DNA of 64,000 nucleotides from an uncultured Flavobacteriaceae bacterium (GCA_937901915.1 CALGUD010000150.1:20345-84344), one strand, 5' to 3'. Positions 42,954 through 52,086 are shown, numbered from the stretch's first letter. Notes: a model not told the origin generated them from the sequence alone. Translations and numbers: made by a program.

Positions 42954-43998
42954 ATTTCCGGTATATTTTCAGATTGTCATTCAATATGAAAGCTTCTGAT
43001 GCTATCTCACCGGATATATGCGGAGGCTTTGTACCGTCAATTAAATTAACATTTCCTTTAAAAACTCTTGCCTCATCCCATAACCCTTCGGAAATAAAAG
43101 TTTGGATTGTTTTTGTGCCACCTTCAATAATTACACTTAAACATTCATGCTTGTATAAGACAGCACAGATTTGATGGGCAATATTCGCTGAAAAGTCTAT
43201 GGTTTCAAAAATCTGGTTTTCTTTTAACGATTCATTGGGTATCGATTCACAGATAAAAATTGTTTTTACCGAGCCATCCCAAACAGAATAATTTCGCGGA
43301 GTTTTTAGTGACCTGTCAATAACAATTCGAACAGGCGACTTTCCATACCATAAACGAGTGTTAAGTTGAGGATTATCGTCTGTAACAGTCTTTGTGCCTA
43401 CCAGAATACCCTGCTCCTCACTTCGCCATTTGTGTACCAATTGCCTTGAATACTGATTGGTGATCCAAACAGGTCTCTGCTCATTTTTATCAAGCGGACT
43501 CATAAAGCCATCATTGCTTTCTGCCCATTTTAATATAATATAAGGACGCTTTTTATTATGATATGTAAAGAACCGTTTGTGATGTTCGTGGCATTCCTCT
43601 TCAAGAACACCAACGGTTACATTACAACCGGATTCAATGAGTTTTTTTATGCCTTTGCCTGCAACATGTTTATTTGTGTCTATAACTCCGATTACAACAT
43701 TTGGGATTTTGTGCTGTATAATTAAATCTGAGCAGGGAGGGGTTTTACCAAAATGTGAACACGGTTCCAGTGTTACATACAATGTAGATTTTGCTAATAA
43801 TGATTTGTCCTTTACAGAATTAATAGCGTTTACCTCTGCATGGTTACCCCCGTACGGACTCGTATAACCTTCACCAATAATTTTATTTTCATAAACTATT
43901 AGAGCTCCTACGGCCGGATTGGGGTATGTAGTCCCGAGTGAGTTTTTGGCGAGATTAATACAACGTTTTATATATTTTTCCTGTAAATTCACAGGCAC
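42946..43998 (-). CDS. ribD: Bifunctional riboflavin biosynthesis deaminase/reductase
   Basis: Deaminates and reduces the early pyrimidine intermediates of riboflavin synthesis. The 350-residue protein has the N-terminal cytidine-deaminase-like zinc site (HAEVNAI, TLEPCSHFGKTPPCSDLI) and a C-terminal RibD reductase domain (ILKWAESNDGFMSP, VRIVIDRSLKTP, IIEGGTKTIQTFI). The frame begins with GTG at 43998; the family start EKYIKRCINLAKN lies just after, and no ATG is near. First gene of the minus-strand operon. Confidence 0.92.
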   Translation of the reverse strand: MPVNLQEKYIKRCINLAKNSLGTTYPNPAVGALIVYENKIIGEGYTSPYGGNHAEVNAINSVKDKSLLAKSTLYVTLEPCSHFGKTPPCSDLIIQHKIPNVVIGVIDTNKHVAGKGIKKLIESGCNVTVGVLEEECHEHHKRFFTYHNKKRPYIILKWAESNDGFMSPLDKNEQRPVWITNQYSRQLVHKWRSEEQGILVGTKTVTDDNPQLNTRLWYGKSPVRIVIDRSLKTPRNYSVWDGSVKTIFICESIPNESLKENQIFETIDFSANIAHQICAVLYKHECLSVIIEGGTKTIQTFISEGLWDEARVFKGNVNLIDGTKPPHISGEIASEAFILNDNLKIYRKYD

Positions 43999-44043
43999 AA
44001 AAGTAAGACTAAAAACAGGATTTTTGTAGTAGCCACTTAAGAA

Positions 44044-44892
44044 ATGAAGCTAATAGATATAAAAAAAATATTTTATTCAGAACTTGAAAATGTTTTTGAA
44101 AAGGATGAGATAGATACGTTTATAAAGCGAATAGCAGAAGAGTATTTGAATTTAAAACCTTTTGAACTGACTTTAAACCGGGATATATTTATTGAAAAAC
44201 CGAAGGAAGAGATGTTTTTAAGGACAATTTCTGAGTTGAAAAAGGAAAAGCCCCTGCAACAAATTCTTGGGAAAACTTATTTTTATGGGTTGGAGTTTAT
44301 AATAAATGAACATGTTTTAATACCACGTCCGGAAACTGAAGAATTGGTTCACTGGATAATTAATGACAATAAATTATCAACATCAGAATTAAAAATTTTA
44401 GACATTGGTACCGGCAGTGGCTGTATCGCTGTTTCTTTAGCAAAAAATCTCCCCGGATCTGTAGTTTTTGCAATTGATGTATCTCAAGAAGCTTTGAATG
44501 TTGCCCGGAGAAACGCAGAGAAAAATAGTATTGAAGTAGGGTATATGCAGATGGATATTCTCAAAGCTGACAAATTACCTTCTCAGTTCGATGTTATTGT
44601 ATCTAATCCACCCTATGTGAGGTTTCTTGAAAAGGATACAATAAAAAAAAATGTATTGGAATATGAACCTCACCTTGCCTTATTTGTAGATAATGAAGAC
44701 CCTTTACTGTTCTATGATAAAATCTCAAAACTCTCAATGAGTTACCTTAACGATAAGGGGAGTTTGTATTTTGAAATTAACCAGTATTTAGGAGTTGAAT
44801 TGATTGAGTTGCTCGAGAAAAATGGATTTAAAAAGATAGAATTAAAAAAGGATTTGTTTGGTAATAACAGATTTATAAAGTGTATAAAATGA
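44044..44892 (+). CDS. prmC: Peptide chain release factor glutamine methyltransferase
   Basis: Methylates the Gln of the GGQ motif in release factors. The 282-residue protein has an N-terminal helical domain and a class I SAM fold: IPRPETEELV, LDIGTGSGCIAVSLA (~119-132), and the substrate motif NPPY (188-191). Overlaps the LOG gene at ATGA. Divergent from ribD. Confidence 0.93.
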   Translation: MKLIDIKKIFYSELENVFEKDEIDTFIKRIAEEYLNLKPFELTLNRDIFIEKPKEEMFLRTISELKKEKPLQQILGKTYFYGLEFIINEHVLIPRPETEELVHWIINDNKLSTSELKILDIGTGSGCIAVSLAKNLPGSVVFAIDVSQEALNVARRNAEKNSIEVGYMQMDILKADKLPSQFDVIVSNPPYVRFLEKDTIKKNVLEYEPHLALFVDNEDPLLFYDKISKLSMSYLNDKGSLYFEINQYLGVELIELLEKNGFKKIELKKDLFGNNRFIKCIK

Positions 44893-45470
44893 AAAGTGTG
44901 TTAGTTTTTTGTGGTAGTAGTGAGGGCAATGACCCTGAAATAATTAAACAAGGATATGAATTAGGAAGCATATTGGCTCAACAAAATATTACACTGGTGT
45001 ACGGTGCCGGTAAAATTGGTATTATGAGGAAAGTAGCTGAAGGGGCATTAATGAATAATGGCAAAGTAATTGGAGTTATCCCCGAATTTTTAAAAGTAAA
45101 AGAAGTAGTGCATTTAGGCTTAACAGAATTGCATACAACTCAGAATATGCATCAGCGAAAGCTGTTAATGCATGACCTTTCTGATGGAATAATAGCGCTT
45201 CCAGGGGGTTACGGAACACTCGAAGAATTATTTGAAATGATAACCTGGTCCCAATTGGGACTTCATCAAAAACCAATTGGAATACTTAATGTGAATGGTT
45301 TTTTTGACGGATTATTTGTATTCTTAAAGGAAATGGTGAGTAAAAAATTTTTAAAACAAGAAAATTATGATTTGCTATTGGTAGAATCTGAAATTGAAAC
45401 CTTATTGGATAGGATGAGAGCATACAAACCTGCCATCACACCGAAATGGATTCATAAAGACCAGCTGTAA
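44889..45470 (+). CDS. LOG family protein (nucleotide 5'-monophosphate phosphoribohydrolase type)
   Basis: A 193-residue Rossmann-fold protein of the TIGR00730/LOG family. The signature PGGYGTLEELFEMITWSQLG and VYGAGKIGIMRKVAEGAL are intact. LOG enzymes split cytokinin riboside monophosphates or related nucleotides into base and ribose-5-phosphate; in bacteria a purine nucleosidase role is likely. The ATG at 44889 overlaps the prmC stop (ATGA); the frame is also open from a GTG at 44880. Confidence 0.88.
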   Translation: MKSVLVFCGSSEGNDPEIIKQGYELGSILAQQNITLVYGAGKIGIMRKVAEGALMNNGKVIGVIPEFLKVKEVVHLGLTELHTTQNMHQRKLLMHDLSDGIIALPGGYGTLEELFEMITWSQLGLHQKPIGILNVNGFFDGLFVFLKEMVSKKFLKQENYDLLLVESEIETLLDRMRAYKPAITPKWIHKDQL

Positions 45471-45548
45471 TGAAGGCATCATTAAATCGGTAAACTACGT
45501 TCAAATTTTACGAAACTTATGGTTTTTCAGTAGAAATTTGCATTACAG

Positions 45549-45589
45549 CGATAAAAAGATTTATTTAATCGATATTTAACTTATATTTG
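45549..45589 (+). promoter_or_regulatory. Promoter/operator block of 2-TM gene 1
   Basis: From CGATAAAA (45549-45556), 21 bp later a second CGAT (45570) with TTAA before it, ending in the -7 box TATATTTG (45582-45589). The same 41-nt layout recurs at 46005-46045 and 46512-46552. The ATG is 50 bp beyond the box. Confidence 0.7.
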
Positions 45590-45638
45590 ATGCGTAGACG
45601 TTACTTTTTTTGTCCCAAACAATCTAAATAACAATATC

Positions 45639-45854
45639 ATGATGAAAATGTTAAAGAATTACATGAACAACCTACTTAAGTCTATGCCCGTTGCAATTAT
45701 CAGTAGTTGTGTTTCCGTATTAATTTTAATGAATACGGAGATATTCAAGGAATTTGATTTACAGAATATTCTTTTATCCTTCTTTATAACAGTTATCATC
45801 ATGAGCCATTTGGTAATTCCCTTCTCCCGAATTGTTTCAAAAATCAATAATTAA
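45639..45854 (+). CDS. Small two-TM protein, paralogue 1
   Basis: A 71-residue protein predicted to have two TM helices (~16-33 and 43-62) joined by a loop with the conserved EFDL. It aligns without gaps to the two following genes: NLLxSxPxAIIxSCxSVLILxN then FKEFDLxxxLxSFxxTxxxMSHL. The sequence resembles DUF2798-like 2-TM proteins in outline, but I am not sure. No enzyme motif. Its C-terminus (KINN) is slightly longer than in the others. Separate transcription unit with its own promoter block. Confidence 0.65.
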   Translation: MMKMLKNYMNNLLKSMPVAIISSCVSVLILMNTEIFKEFDLQNILLSFFITVIIMSHLVIPFSRIVSKINN

Positions 45855-46004
45855 AATTAAACTCCAGACAGACTCTTCTTAAGCAGATATATCTTATTTT
45901 TAATTTAAAAATTATATATTCGTCATTTTTTTCGTTAAAATAATAGATATATCCTAAAAATTTCTTTCATTTCATCTATTATTCATAAATCACTTGCCTT
46001 TTAT

Positions 46005-46045
46005 CGATAAAAATATACACTTAAACGATATTTTATATATATTTG
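46005..46045 (+). promoter_or_regulatory. Promoter/operator block of 2-TM gene 2
   Basis: CGATAAAA (46005), second CGAT (46026) preceded by TTAAA, and TATATTTG (46038-46045): same 41-nt layout as copies 1 and 3. The ATG is 46 bp beyond the box. Confidence 0.7.
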
Positions 46046-46090
46046 TTTCATAATAAGCAAGTTAATACCCCACTTATAAAAACTAATGCC

Positions 46091-46300
46091 ATGACTAAAA
46101 TCTTTAAAAAATATTTGAAAAATTTATTGGAATCACTTCCACTAGCAATAATAATTAGTTGTATTTCTGTTTTGATATTAACGAATATGAGCTATTTTCA
46201 AGAATTTGATTTAAAAATAGTCTTCGCCTCTTTTGCAATTACTATTTTAATTATGAGTCATCTAATTAAACCTTTTGCAAAAATAGTAGAAAAAATATAA
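46091..46300 (+). CDS. Small two-TM protein, paralogue 2
   Basis: A 69-residue paralogue (MTKIFKKYLKNLLESLPLAI, then ISCISVLILTN, EFDLKIVFASFAIT, MSHLIKPFAK). The frame is open further upstream, but the ATG at 46091 matches the start of the other two copies. Two TM helices, basic N- and C-termini, so both ends are probably cytoplasmic. An intrinsic terminator follows at 46348. Confidence 0.65.
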   Translation: MTKIFKKYLKNLLESLPLAIIISCISVLILTNMSYFQEFDLKIVFASFAITILIMSHLIKPFAKIVEKI

Positions 46301-46347
46301 AAAGGATTTGCATCCCTTTAAATTGTTCTCATTAAGGGAATTACAGG

Positions 46348-46382
46348 AGCAAACACTACCCCATGGTGTTTGCTTTTTTTTT
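46348..46382 (+). terminator. Intrinsic terminator of 2-TM gene 2
   Basis: AGCAAACAC (46348-46356) pairs perfectly with GTGTTTGCT (46366-46374), followed by a run of T to 46382. Confidence 0.85.
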
Positions 46383-46511
46383 GATAATAAATACGGTTAT
46401 AATAATGTATTGTAATAAATAGTTGAAAAATCACATATTTTGTTAAAATTTTATAAATATGGCAACATATTTAATATATAATGGTAATAAAATAATTTTA
46501 ATGCATTTCAT

Positions 46512-46552
46512 CGATAAAATTGTGCACTTAAACGATGTTTAGTTTATATTTG
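46512..46552 (+). promoter_or_regulatory. Promoter/operator block of 2-TM gene 3
   Basis: CGATAAAA (46512), second CGAT (46533) preceded by TTAAA, and TATATTTG (46545-46552): third copy of the 41-nt layout, with identical spacing. The ATG is 57 bp beyond the box. Confidence 0.7.
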
Positions 46553-46608
46553 AAGTATAATAAATGATGAGTCCCTTTTTTGTCCCACAAATAAAACTTA
46601 ACCCACTT

Positions 46609-46818
46609 ATGACTAATACACTAAAAAAATACCTGAACAACTTACTGGAATCATTACCCATGGCAATCATTACCAGTTGCATTTCTGTTTTAATATTAAC
46701 CAATATTGATGCTTTTAAAGAATTCGATTTAAAGATAGTTTTGTCATCTTTTGCAGTGACAGTACTTGTTATGAGTCACTTAGTAAAACCCTTCACTAGG
46801 ATCTTAGCAAGAATTTAA
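46609..46818 (+). CDS. Small two-TM protein, paralogue 3
   Basis: A 69-residue paralogue (MTNTLKKYLNNLLESLPMAI, SCISVLILTN, FKEFDLKIVLSSFAVT, MSHLVKPFTR), closest to paralogue 2. It starts at the ATG at 46609 for consistency with the other copies. Two TM helices. Ends before a strong intrinsic terminator (46865). The three genes together form a tandem array of monocistronic units. Confidence 0.65.
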   Translation: MTNTLKKYLNNLLESLPMAIITSCISVLILTNIDAFKEFDLKIVLSSFAVTVLVMSHLVKPFTRILARI

Positions 46819-46864
46819 AATATTTTTAGTGTTTCTTTATTTTGTTTTAATCAAAATTGAAAAA

Positions 46865-46897
46865 AGCAAGTACTCCCCCAAAGTATTTGCTTTTTTT
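46865..46897 (+). terminator. Intrinsic terminator of 2-TM gene 3
   Basis: AGCAAGTACT (46865-46874) pairs with AGTATTTGCT (46882-46891) with one G-T pair, followed by seven T. It resembles the terminator of gene 2 (AGCAA...TTGCT). Confidence 0.8.
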
Positions 46898-46957
46898 ATG
46901 TATGGTATAAACTAATTTATTTGATTATTTTTATTGCTCAATAGTTTAATAAATTAA

Positions 46958-48958
46958 ATGGAATCAAATACAGCGCAAGAATTACTACAACTTCGTGAAG
47001 AGCTTAATCAGCATAACTATAATTATTACGTACTGGATAATCCCGTAATTACTGATTATGAATTTGATATACTGCTAAAAAAACTACAGGACCTTGAGAA
47101 AAAGCATCCTGAGCTTTATGACCCTAATTCACCCACAATGCGTGTAGGCGGACTGGTTACAAAAAATTTTGAAACAGTAATCCATAACTATAGAATGTAT
47201 TCCCTTGATAATTCCTATTCTAAGGAAGAAATTGAAGATTGGGAAAAAAGAATACAAAAAAGATTGGGGGATGTAGAGGTTCAGTTTACATGTGAACTTA
47301 AATATGATGGAGCCTCTATTAGTTTAACATATGAAAATGGTGGATTAATAAGAGCCGTTACCAGGGGAGATGGTTTTCAGGGCGATAATGTTACTACAAA
47401 CATCAAGACAATTCGTTCTATACCATTAAAACTAAAAGGCGATTATCCACCTAAATTTGATATTAGAGGAGAAATCATTCTTCCTTTTGCAGGTTTCGCC
47501 AAAATGAATCAAGAACGAATAGAGGCAGGTGAAGATGCATATATGAATCCACGAAATACAGCCAGCGGAAGTTTAAAACTTCAGGACAGTGCTGAAGTGG
47601 CCAAGAGGCCTTTAGATTGCTTATTGTACAATATTGTTGGACAAAATCTTAACATAGAGACTCAATTTGAAAGTCTTGAAAAGGCCCGTAGCTGGGGTTT
47701 TAAAATACCTCCGGATGTAAAATTATGCAAATCTATAAATGAGATTATGGATTTTATAAATTACTGGGATTCTCACAGACATTCATTACCATATGAAACC
47801 GATGGGGTAGTTATTAAAGTTAACAGTTTAAACCAGCAAGATGAACTAGGTTATACCGCCAAGGCGCCTCGCTGGGCCATAGCATATAAATTCAAGTCTG
47901 AACAGGTGTCTACCAAATTGAACAGTATATCATACCAGGTGGGCAGAACCGGGGCTATTACCCCGGTTGCTAACCTCGAACCGGTATTATTGGCAGGTAC
48001 TATTGTGAAAAGAGCTTCATTACATAATGCAGATCAGATTACTAAATTGGATACAAGGGTAGGAGATACGGTTTATGTAGAGAAAGGAGGCGAAATTATC
48101 CCAAAAATTATGGGAGTCGATTTCGGTCAAAGGCACTTGAATTCAACACCAACCCGATACCTCACCCATTGCCCGGAATGTAGTACGGAATTAATAAGGA
48201 AAGAAGGTGAAGCCCAGCATTACTGTCCGAATTATTATGGGTGTCCTCCTCAAATAACCGGGAGAATTCAGCATTTTATATCCCGAAAAGCTATGGATAT
48301 TGAGGGTTTAGGCGCTGAAACTGTTGAATTGCTTTACAAAGTAGGTCTCATAAATAATTATGCCGATTTATATGAGTTAAAAAAAGAACAAATAATCCCT
48401 CTTGAACGAATGGCCGATAAATCAGCCGACAATCTGATAGCCGGAATTGAAAAATCAAAAAACATACCTTTTGAGCGCGTGTTGTATGCTTTGGGAATAA
48501 GATTTGTTGGCGAAACTGTGGCAAAAAAATTGGCAAGGGAATATAAAAATATAGATGCATTAAAAACTACCTCTGTACATGAGCTAATATTAGTTGATGA
48601 AATAGGGATTAAAATTGCAGAAAGCGTGGCTGAGTTTTTTAGAAATGAGGAAAACGTGAAAATTGTTGATCGGTTAAAGAATTATGGTGTGAAGATGGAG
48701 ATTTCGGAAACTGAAAAGAAAAACCTCAGTGATAAATTAAATGCTCAAATATTTGTTATATCAGGAGCGTTTGAGAATATTTCAAGAGATGCATTAAAAA
48801 ATTTAATTGAAAGTAATGGAGGCAAGGTAGCTTCATCCATATCATCAAAGACAAATTTCGTAGTAGCTGGTAATAATATGGGGCCGAAAAAAAAGGAAAA
48901 AGCTCAGAAACTGGGAGTTTCTATCATAAGCGAAGAAGATTTTATGAGTATGCTATGA
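46958..48958 (+). CDS. ligA: NAD-dependent DNA ligase
   Basis: Seals nicks in DNA during replication and repair. The 666-residue protein shows all domains: Ia (NYNYYVLDNPVITDYEFD), adenylation with Lys115 in CELKYDGAS, OB fold (AIAYKFKSEQVSTKL), zinc finger cysteines (CPECSTELIRK, CPNYYGCPP), helix-hairpin-helix region, and the C-terminal BRCT (FVISGAFENISRDALKNLIE). Full length. Confidence 0.96.
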   Translation: MESNTAQELLQLREELNQHNYNYYVLDNPVITDYEFDILLKKLQDLEKKHPELYDPNSPTMRVGGLVTKNFETVIHNYRMYSLDNSYSKEEIEDWEKRIQKRLGDVEVQFTCELKYDGASISLTYENGGLIRAVTRGDGFQGDNVTTNIKTIRSIPLKLKGDYPPKFDIRGEIILPFAGFAKMNQERIEAGEDAYMNPRNTASGSLKLQDSAEVAKRPLDCLLYNIVGQNLNIETQFESLEKARSWGFKIPPDVKLCKSINEIMDFINYWDSHRHSLPYETDGVVIKVNSLNQQDELGYTAKAPRWAIAYKFKSEQVSTKLNSISYQVGRTGAITPVANLEPVLLAGTIVKRASLHNADQITKLDTRVGDTVYVEKGGEIIPKIMGVDFGQRHLNSTPTRYLTHCPECSTELIRKEGEAQHYCPNYYGCPPQITGRIQHFISRKAMDIEGLGAETVELLYKVGLINNYADLYELKKEQIIPLERMADKSADNLIAGIEKSKNIPFERVLYALGIRFVGETVAKKLAREYKNIDALKTTSVHELILVDEIGIKIAESVAEFFRNEENVKIVDRLKNYGVKMEISETEKKNLSDKLNAQIFVISGAFENISRDALKNLIESNGGKVASSISSKTNFVVAGNNMGPKKKEKAQKLGVSIISEEDFMSML

Positions 48959-49044
48959 GTATGTGAAAAAGCATAAAGATTTATTACTTATTGAAGAAGG
49001 GGAGCCATTTTTGTTGAGAGACTTTAGATCAAAAGAATTTGAAT

Positions 49045-49959
49045 TTATACTGTAATTATTAATTCCTCAGATCTTTTTTTTGTATTATTTTCAAAATAAA
49101 AATCTATTCTCCCTAAGTATAAACCATAGCACCCTACCTGGTTTATTAATACTCTATCCCCTTTTTTATTAGTTTCAACAATTGGCTTATCAAGAAAAGT
49201 ATGTGTATGCCCACCAATTATGAGGTCTATATTCTCTGTGTTTTTAGCTAACTCAACATCCGATACTTTATTTTCTTCTTTATTATACTTAAAACCTAAA
49301 TGTGAAAGACATATAATGAGGTCACAGTTTTCATCATTCTTTAGTAAATTAGTTATATCCTGTGTGATTTCTATAGGATCATTATATACGGTTTCTTTGT
49401 ATAGTTTTTTATTTACAAGTCCTTTTAGTTCAATTCCTAAACCGAAAACCCCGATTTTGACACCATCCCTTATAAAAATCCTATAAGGCTTTACATGGGT
49501 ATCCATAATTGTTTTACTGAAATCGTAATTGGCCGAAAGAAATTCAAAATTTGCATGTGGTAATTGGGCATATAGCCCATCAATCCCATTGTCAAAATCA
49601 TGATTGCCAATAGTTGCAGCATCATACTTAAGCATGCTCATTAATTTGATTTCCAATTCCCCACCATAGAAATTAAAATAGGGGGTACCCTGAAAAATAT
49701 CACCGGCATCAAACAAAAGTGTATTTTCATTTTCATTTCTGATGGCTTCAATAAGTGTTGCCCTCCTGGCCACACCGCCTTTATTTGGATTTCTGGAATG
49801 GTCTTCAGGAAAAGGATCAATGTGGCTGTGAACATCATTGGTATGCAAAATGGTGATATGCTTACTTTTTTTATCGGAACAACCTGTTAATGATAATCCG
49901 TTTAAAGTAATAAAAGCTGAACTGGCTATTGTATTTTGTATAAAACTTCTTCTTTTCAT
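49045..49959 (-). CDS. Metallophosphatase (UshA/5'-nucleotidase N-terminal family), exported
   Basis: A 304-residue calcineurin-like phosphatase domain: metal ligands in TNDVHSHIDPF, DAGDIFQGTPYFNFY, IGNHDFDNG and GGHTHTFLDKP. The N-terminus MKRRSFIQNTIASSAFITLN with a downstream GC suggests a Tat-like or lipoprotein signal. The frame extends upstream to 50004, but the ATG at 49959 places the signal peptide first. It lacks the C-terminal 5'-nucleotidase domain, which in Bacteroidota is often a separate protein; none is adjacent here. Probably a periplasmic nucleotidase or cyclic phosphodiesterase. Confidence 0.87.
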   Translation of the reverse strand: MKRRSFIQNTIASSAFITLNGLSLTGCSDKKSKHITILHTNDVHSHIDPFPEDHSRNPNKGGVARRATLIEAIRNENENTLLFDAGDIFQGTPYFNFYGGELEIKLMSMLKYDAATIGNHDFDNGIDGLYAQLPHANFEFLSANYDFSKTIMDTHVKPYRIFIRDGVKIGVFGLGIELKGLVNKKLYKETVYNDPIEITQDITNLLKNDENCDLIICLSHLGFKYNKEENKVSDVELAKNTENIDLIIGGHTHTFLDKPIVETNKKGDRVLINQVGCYGLYLGRIDFYFENNTKKRSEELIITV

Positions 49960-50069
49960 GAGTTTAGTTTTATTTGTATTTTTTTGAAAGCTTAAATGTC
50001 TCACGACTTATAAAGTAAATGAATGTTTTTCATTCAAATATTAAGCAGACATTATTTTATCTTCATATT

Positions 50070-50960
50070 TTAACGTTGAAATTGTGTAGCTACTGTTTTG
50101 TCTTTTTTGTTTTCAGCATAACTGTAAAACCCTTCTCCGGATTTAATTCCGAGTTTACCGGCTTCGACCATGTTAACAAGCAGGGGACAGGGGGCATACT
50201 TTTCTTTTTTAAATCCGTCATACAAAACATTTAATATAGACAAACACACATCCAAACCTATAAAATCCGCCAATTGTAACGATCCCATGGGATGAGCCAT
50301 GCCTAATTTCATCACAGTATCGATCTCTTCGACACCCGCAACATTATTATATAACGTTTCGATAGCTTCATTGATCATAGGCATTAGAATTCGATTTGCT
50401 ACAAAACCCGGGTAATCGTTAACGATAACGGGGATTTTATTTAATTTTTCAGTTAAGGCTACTACAGTATTAACCGTTTCAGCAGAAGTATTGAAGCCTT
50501 TTATAACTTCAACAAGTTTCATAATGGGAACAGGGTTCATAAAATGCATTCCTATAACCCTTTCAGGCATTGATACCACAGACGCTATTTTAGTAATGGA
50601 AATAGAGGATGTGTTTGTAGCCAGAATAGTGTTCTTATTGCAATACTGAGTAAGTTTTTTAAAAAGGTCGAGTTTAGTGTTTAGATTCTCGGTAGCGGCT
50701 TCAATAACCAGTTCAGCATCTTTTACCCCCTCTTTTAACTCTGTATAGGTTGTTATATTTTGTAGTGTTTTTTGCTTCTCTTTTTTTGAAATAATGTCTT
50801 TAGCTACCATTCTTTCAAGGTTATGAGAAATAGTAGTTATTCCATCCTGTAAATGTGATTCGGACACATCAATAAGTTGTACCTGGTATCCAAATTGAGC
50901 AAAAGTATGTGCAATACCACTTCCCATTGTGCCTGCTCCTATAACTGCTACATGCTTCAT
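50070..50960 (-). CDS. hbd: 3-hydroxybutyryl-CoA dehydrogenase
   Basis: NAD(P)-dependent oxidoreductase of the 3-hydroxyacyl-CoA dehydrogenase family, 296 residues. Rossmann motif VIGAGTMGSGIAHTFAQFGY, catalytic His in MHFMNPVPIMKLVEVI, and C-terminal GMAHPMGSLQLADFIGLD. Lacks the enoyl-CoA hydratase part, so it is the single-function form. Second gene after the Gfo/Idh/MocA gene (minus strand, 29 bp gap). It probably serves fatty-acid or butyrate-type metabolism. Confidence 0.88.
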   Translation of the reverse strand: MKHVAVIGAGTMGSGIAHTFAQFGYQVQLIDVSESHLQDGITTISHNLERMVAKDIISKKEKQKTLQNITTYTELKEGVKDAELVIEAATENLNTKLDLFKKLTQYCNKNTILATNTSSISITKIASVVSMPERVIGMHFMNPVPIMKLVEVIKGFNTSAETVNTVVALTEKLNKIPVIVNDYPGFVANRILMPMINEAIETLYNNVAGVEEIDTVMKLGMAHPMGSLQLADFIGLDVCLSILNVLYDGFKKEKYAPCPLLVNMVEAGKLGIKSGEGFYSYAENKKDKTVATQFQR

Positions 50961-50989
50961 CTTGGATTGCTTTGTGATTAATTAATTGA

Positions 50990-51949
50990 CTACAGTAAAT
51001 TTACAATTTGTAAGGCAACATTTAAAGCATCGCTGCCCTGTTGTAAAGAAACTACAGGCTCTGTATTATTATTAATGGCATCTGCAAAGGTTTCAAGTTC
51101 ATCCAGGATTGCATTGTTTTCCTGTATTTTGGGATTTTCGAAATAAATTTGTTTTTTAACCCCTTCAGCGTTTTGTAAAATAAGCGCAAACTCCCCGGGA
51201 TTTTTAGGTGCATCCTTCATTTTTACTACTTCAACCTTCTTTTCAAGAAAATCAACCGAGATATAAGCATCTCTTTGAAAAAACCTGGACTTTCTCATAT
51301 TCTTTAAAGAAATTCTGCTTGCTGTAAGATTAGCAACACATCCATTTTCAAACTCAATTCTGGCATTTGCTATATCCGGTGAATTACTAATCACAGAGAC
51401 TCCGCTTGCATGTATATTTTTAACCTTTGAATGCACAACGCTGAGGATAATATCAATATCGTGAATCATTAGGTCTAAAACAACCGGGACATCCGTTCCT
51501 CGCGGATTAAACTCTGCCAGACGGTGTGCTTCAATAAACATAGGGTTTTCTACCTTGTTTTTAACACTCATAAATGCAGGATTAAACCGTTCTACGTGTC
51601 CAACCTGGCCTTTTACCTTGTGTTGGGCTATTAACTTTATTAGCTTTTCTGCCTCTTCTACGGTATTGGTAATGGGTTTTTCAAGAAATACATGTTTCCC
51701 TTTTTTTATTGCTTTTTCTGCACATTCAAAATGGGATAGGGTGGGTGTAACAATATCTACTACATCTACTGCATCAATAAGTTCATCTAAAGATTTAAAA
51801 GAATGGTAACCAAATTCTTTAATTATTTTTTGAGCTTTTTTCTCATCAGGATCATAAAACCCTATAAGGTCATATTTTTTAGACTGGTTTAATAATCGTA
51901 AATGAATTTTACCAAGGTGGCCGGCACCAAGTACGCCTGCTTTGAGCAT
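50990..51949 (-). CDS. Gfo/Idh/MocA family oxidoreductase
   Basis: A 319-residue NAD(P)-dependent dehydrogenase: N-terminal Rossmann fold (GVLGAGHLGKIHLRLL), VDIVTPTLSHFECAEKAIKK, the EKP motif in HVFLEKPITNT, and a C-terminal alpha/beta domain with HVERFNPAF and VLDLMIHDIDI. Substrate (a sugar or inositol-like compound) unknown. The ATG at 51949 is preferred over the upstream open frame, which starts at a TTG (51967). Confidence 0.86.
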   Translation of the reverse strand: MLKAGVLGAGHLGKIHLRLLNQSKKYDLIGFYDPDEKKAQKIIKEFGYHSFKSLDELIDAVDVVDIVTPTLSHFECAEKAIKKGKHVFLEKPITNTVEEAEKLIKLIAQHKVKGQVGHVERFNPAFMSVKNKVENPMFIEAHRLAEFNPRGTDVPVVLDLMIHDIDIILSVVHSKVKNIHASGVSVISNSPDIANARIEFENGCVANLTASRISLKNMRKSRFFQRDAYISVDFLEKKVEVVKMKDAPKNPGEFALILQNAEGVKKQIYFENPKIQENNAILDELETFADAINNNTEPVVSLQQGSDALNVALQIVNLL

Positions 51950-52057
51950 ATAATTGATTTTTAACAAAAATGGACTACAAGTATAATATAGTTTAGTGGT
52001 GATAAAGATAAAAATTACATTCGTTAATATTATCTTTTAATCCTTCATTTGTTTATG

Positions 52058-52065
52058 TAATTTTG
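52058..52065 (+). promoter_or_regulatory. Probable -7 box of pcm
   Basis: TAATTTTG matches TAnnTTTG exactly. It puts the transcription start near 52071, which excludes the upstream TTG at 52063 as pcm start and supports the TTG at 52087. Confidence 0.5.
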
Positions 52066-52086
52066 AAATACAAAACTAAAACCACC

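Larger units (their letters stand above)
46301..46608. other. Spacer between 2-TM genes 2 and 3
   Basis: 308 bp holding the terminator of gene 2 (46348-46382), AT-rich DNA with no gene, the promoter block of gene 3 (46512-46552) and its 5' UTR, which shares TTTTTTGTCCCA with the 5' UTR of gene 1 (about 45606). Confidence 0.6.

Noticed and set aside
49960..50004. Extended N-terminus of the metallophosphatase
   Set aside because: The ATG at 49959 starts directly at the MKRRSF signal peptide; the extra residues are polar and precede it.
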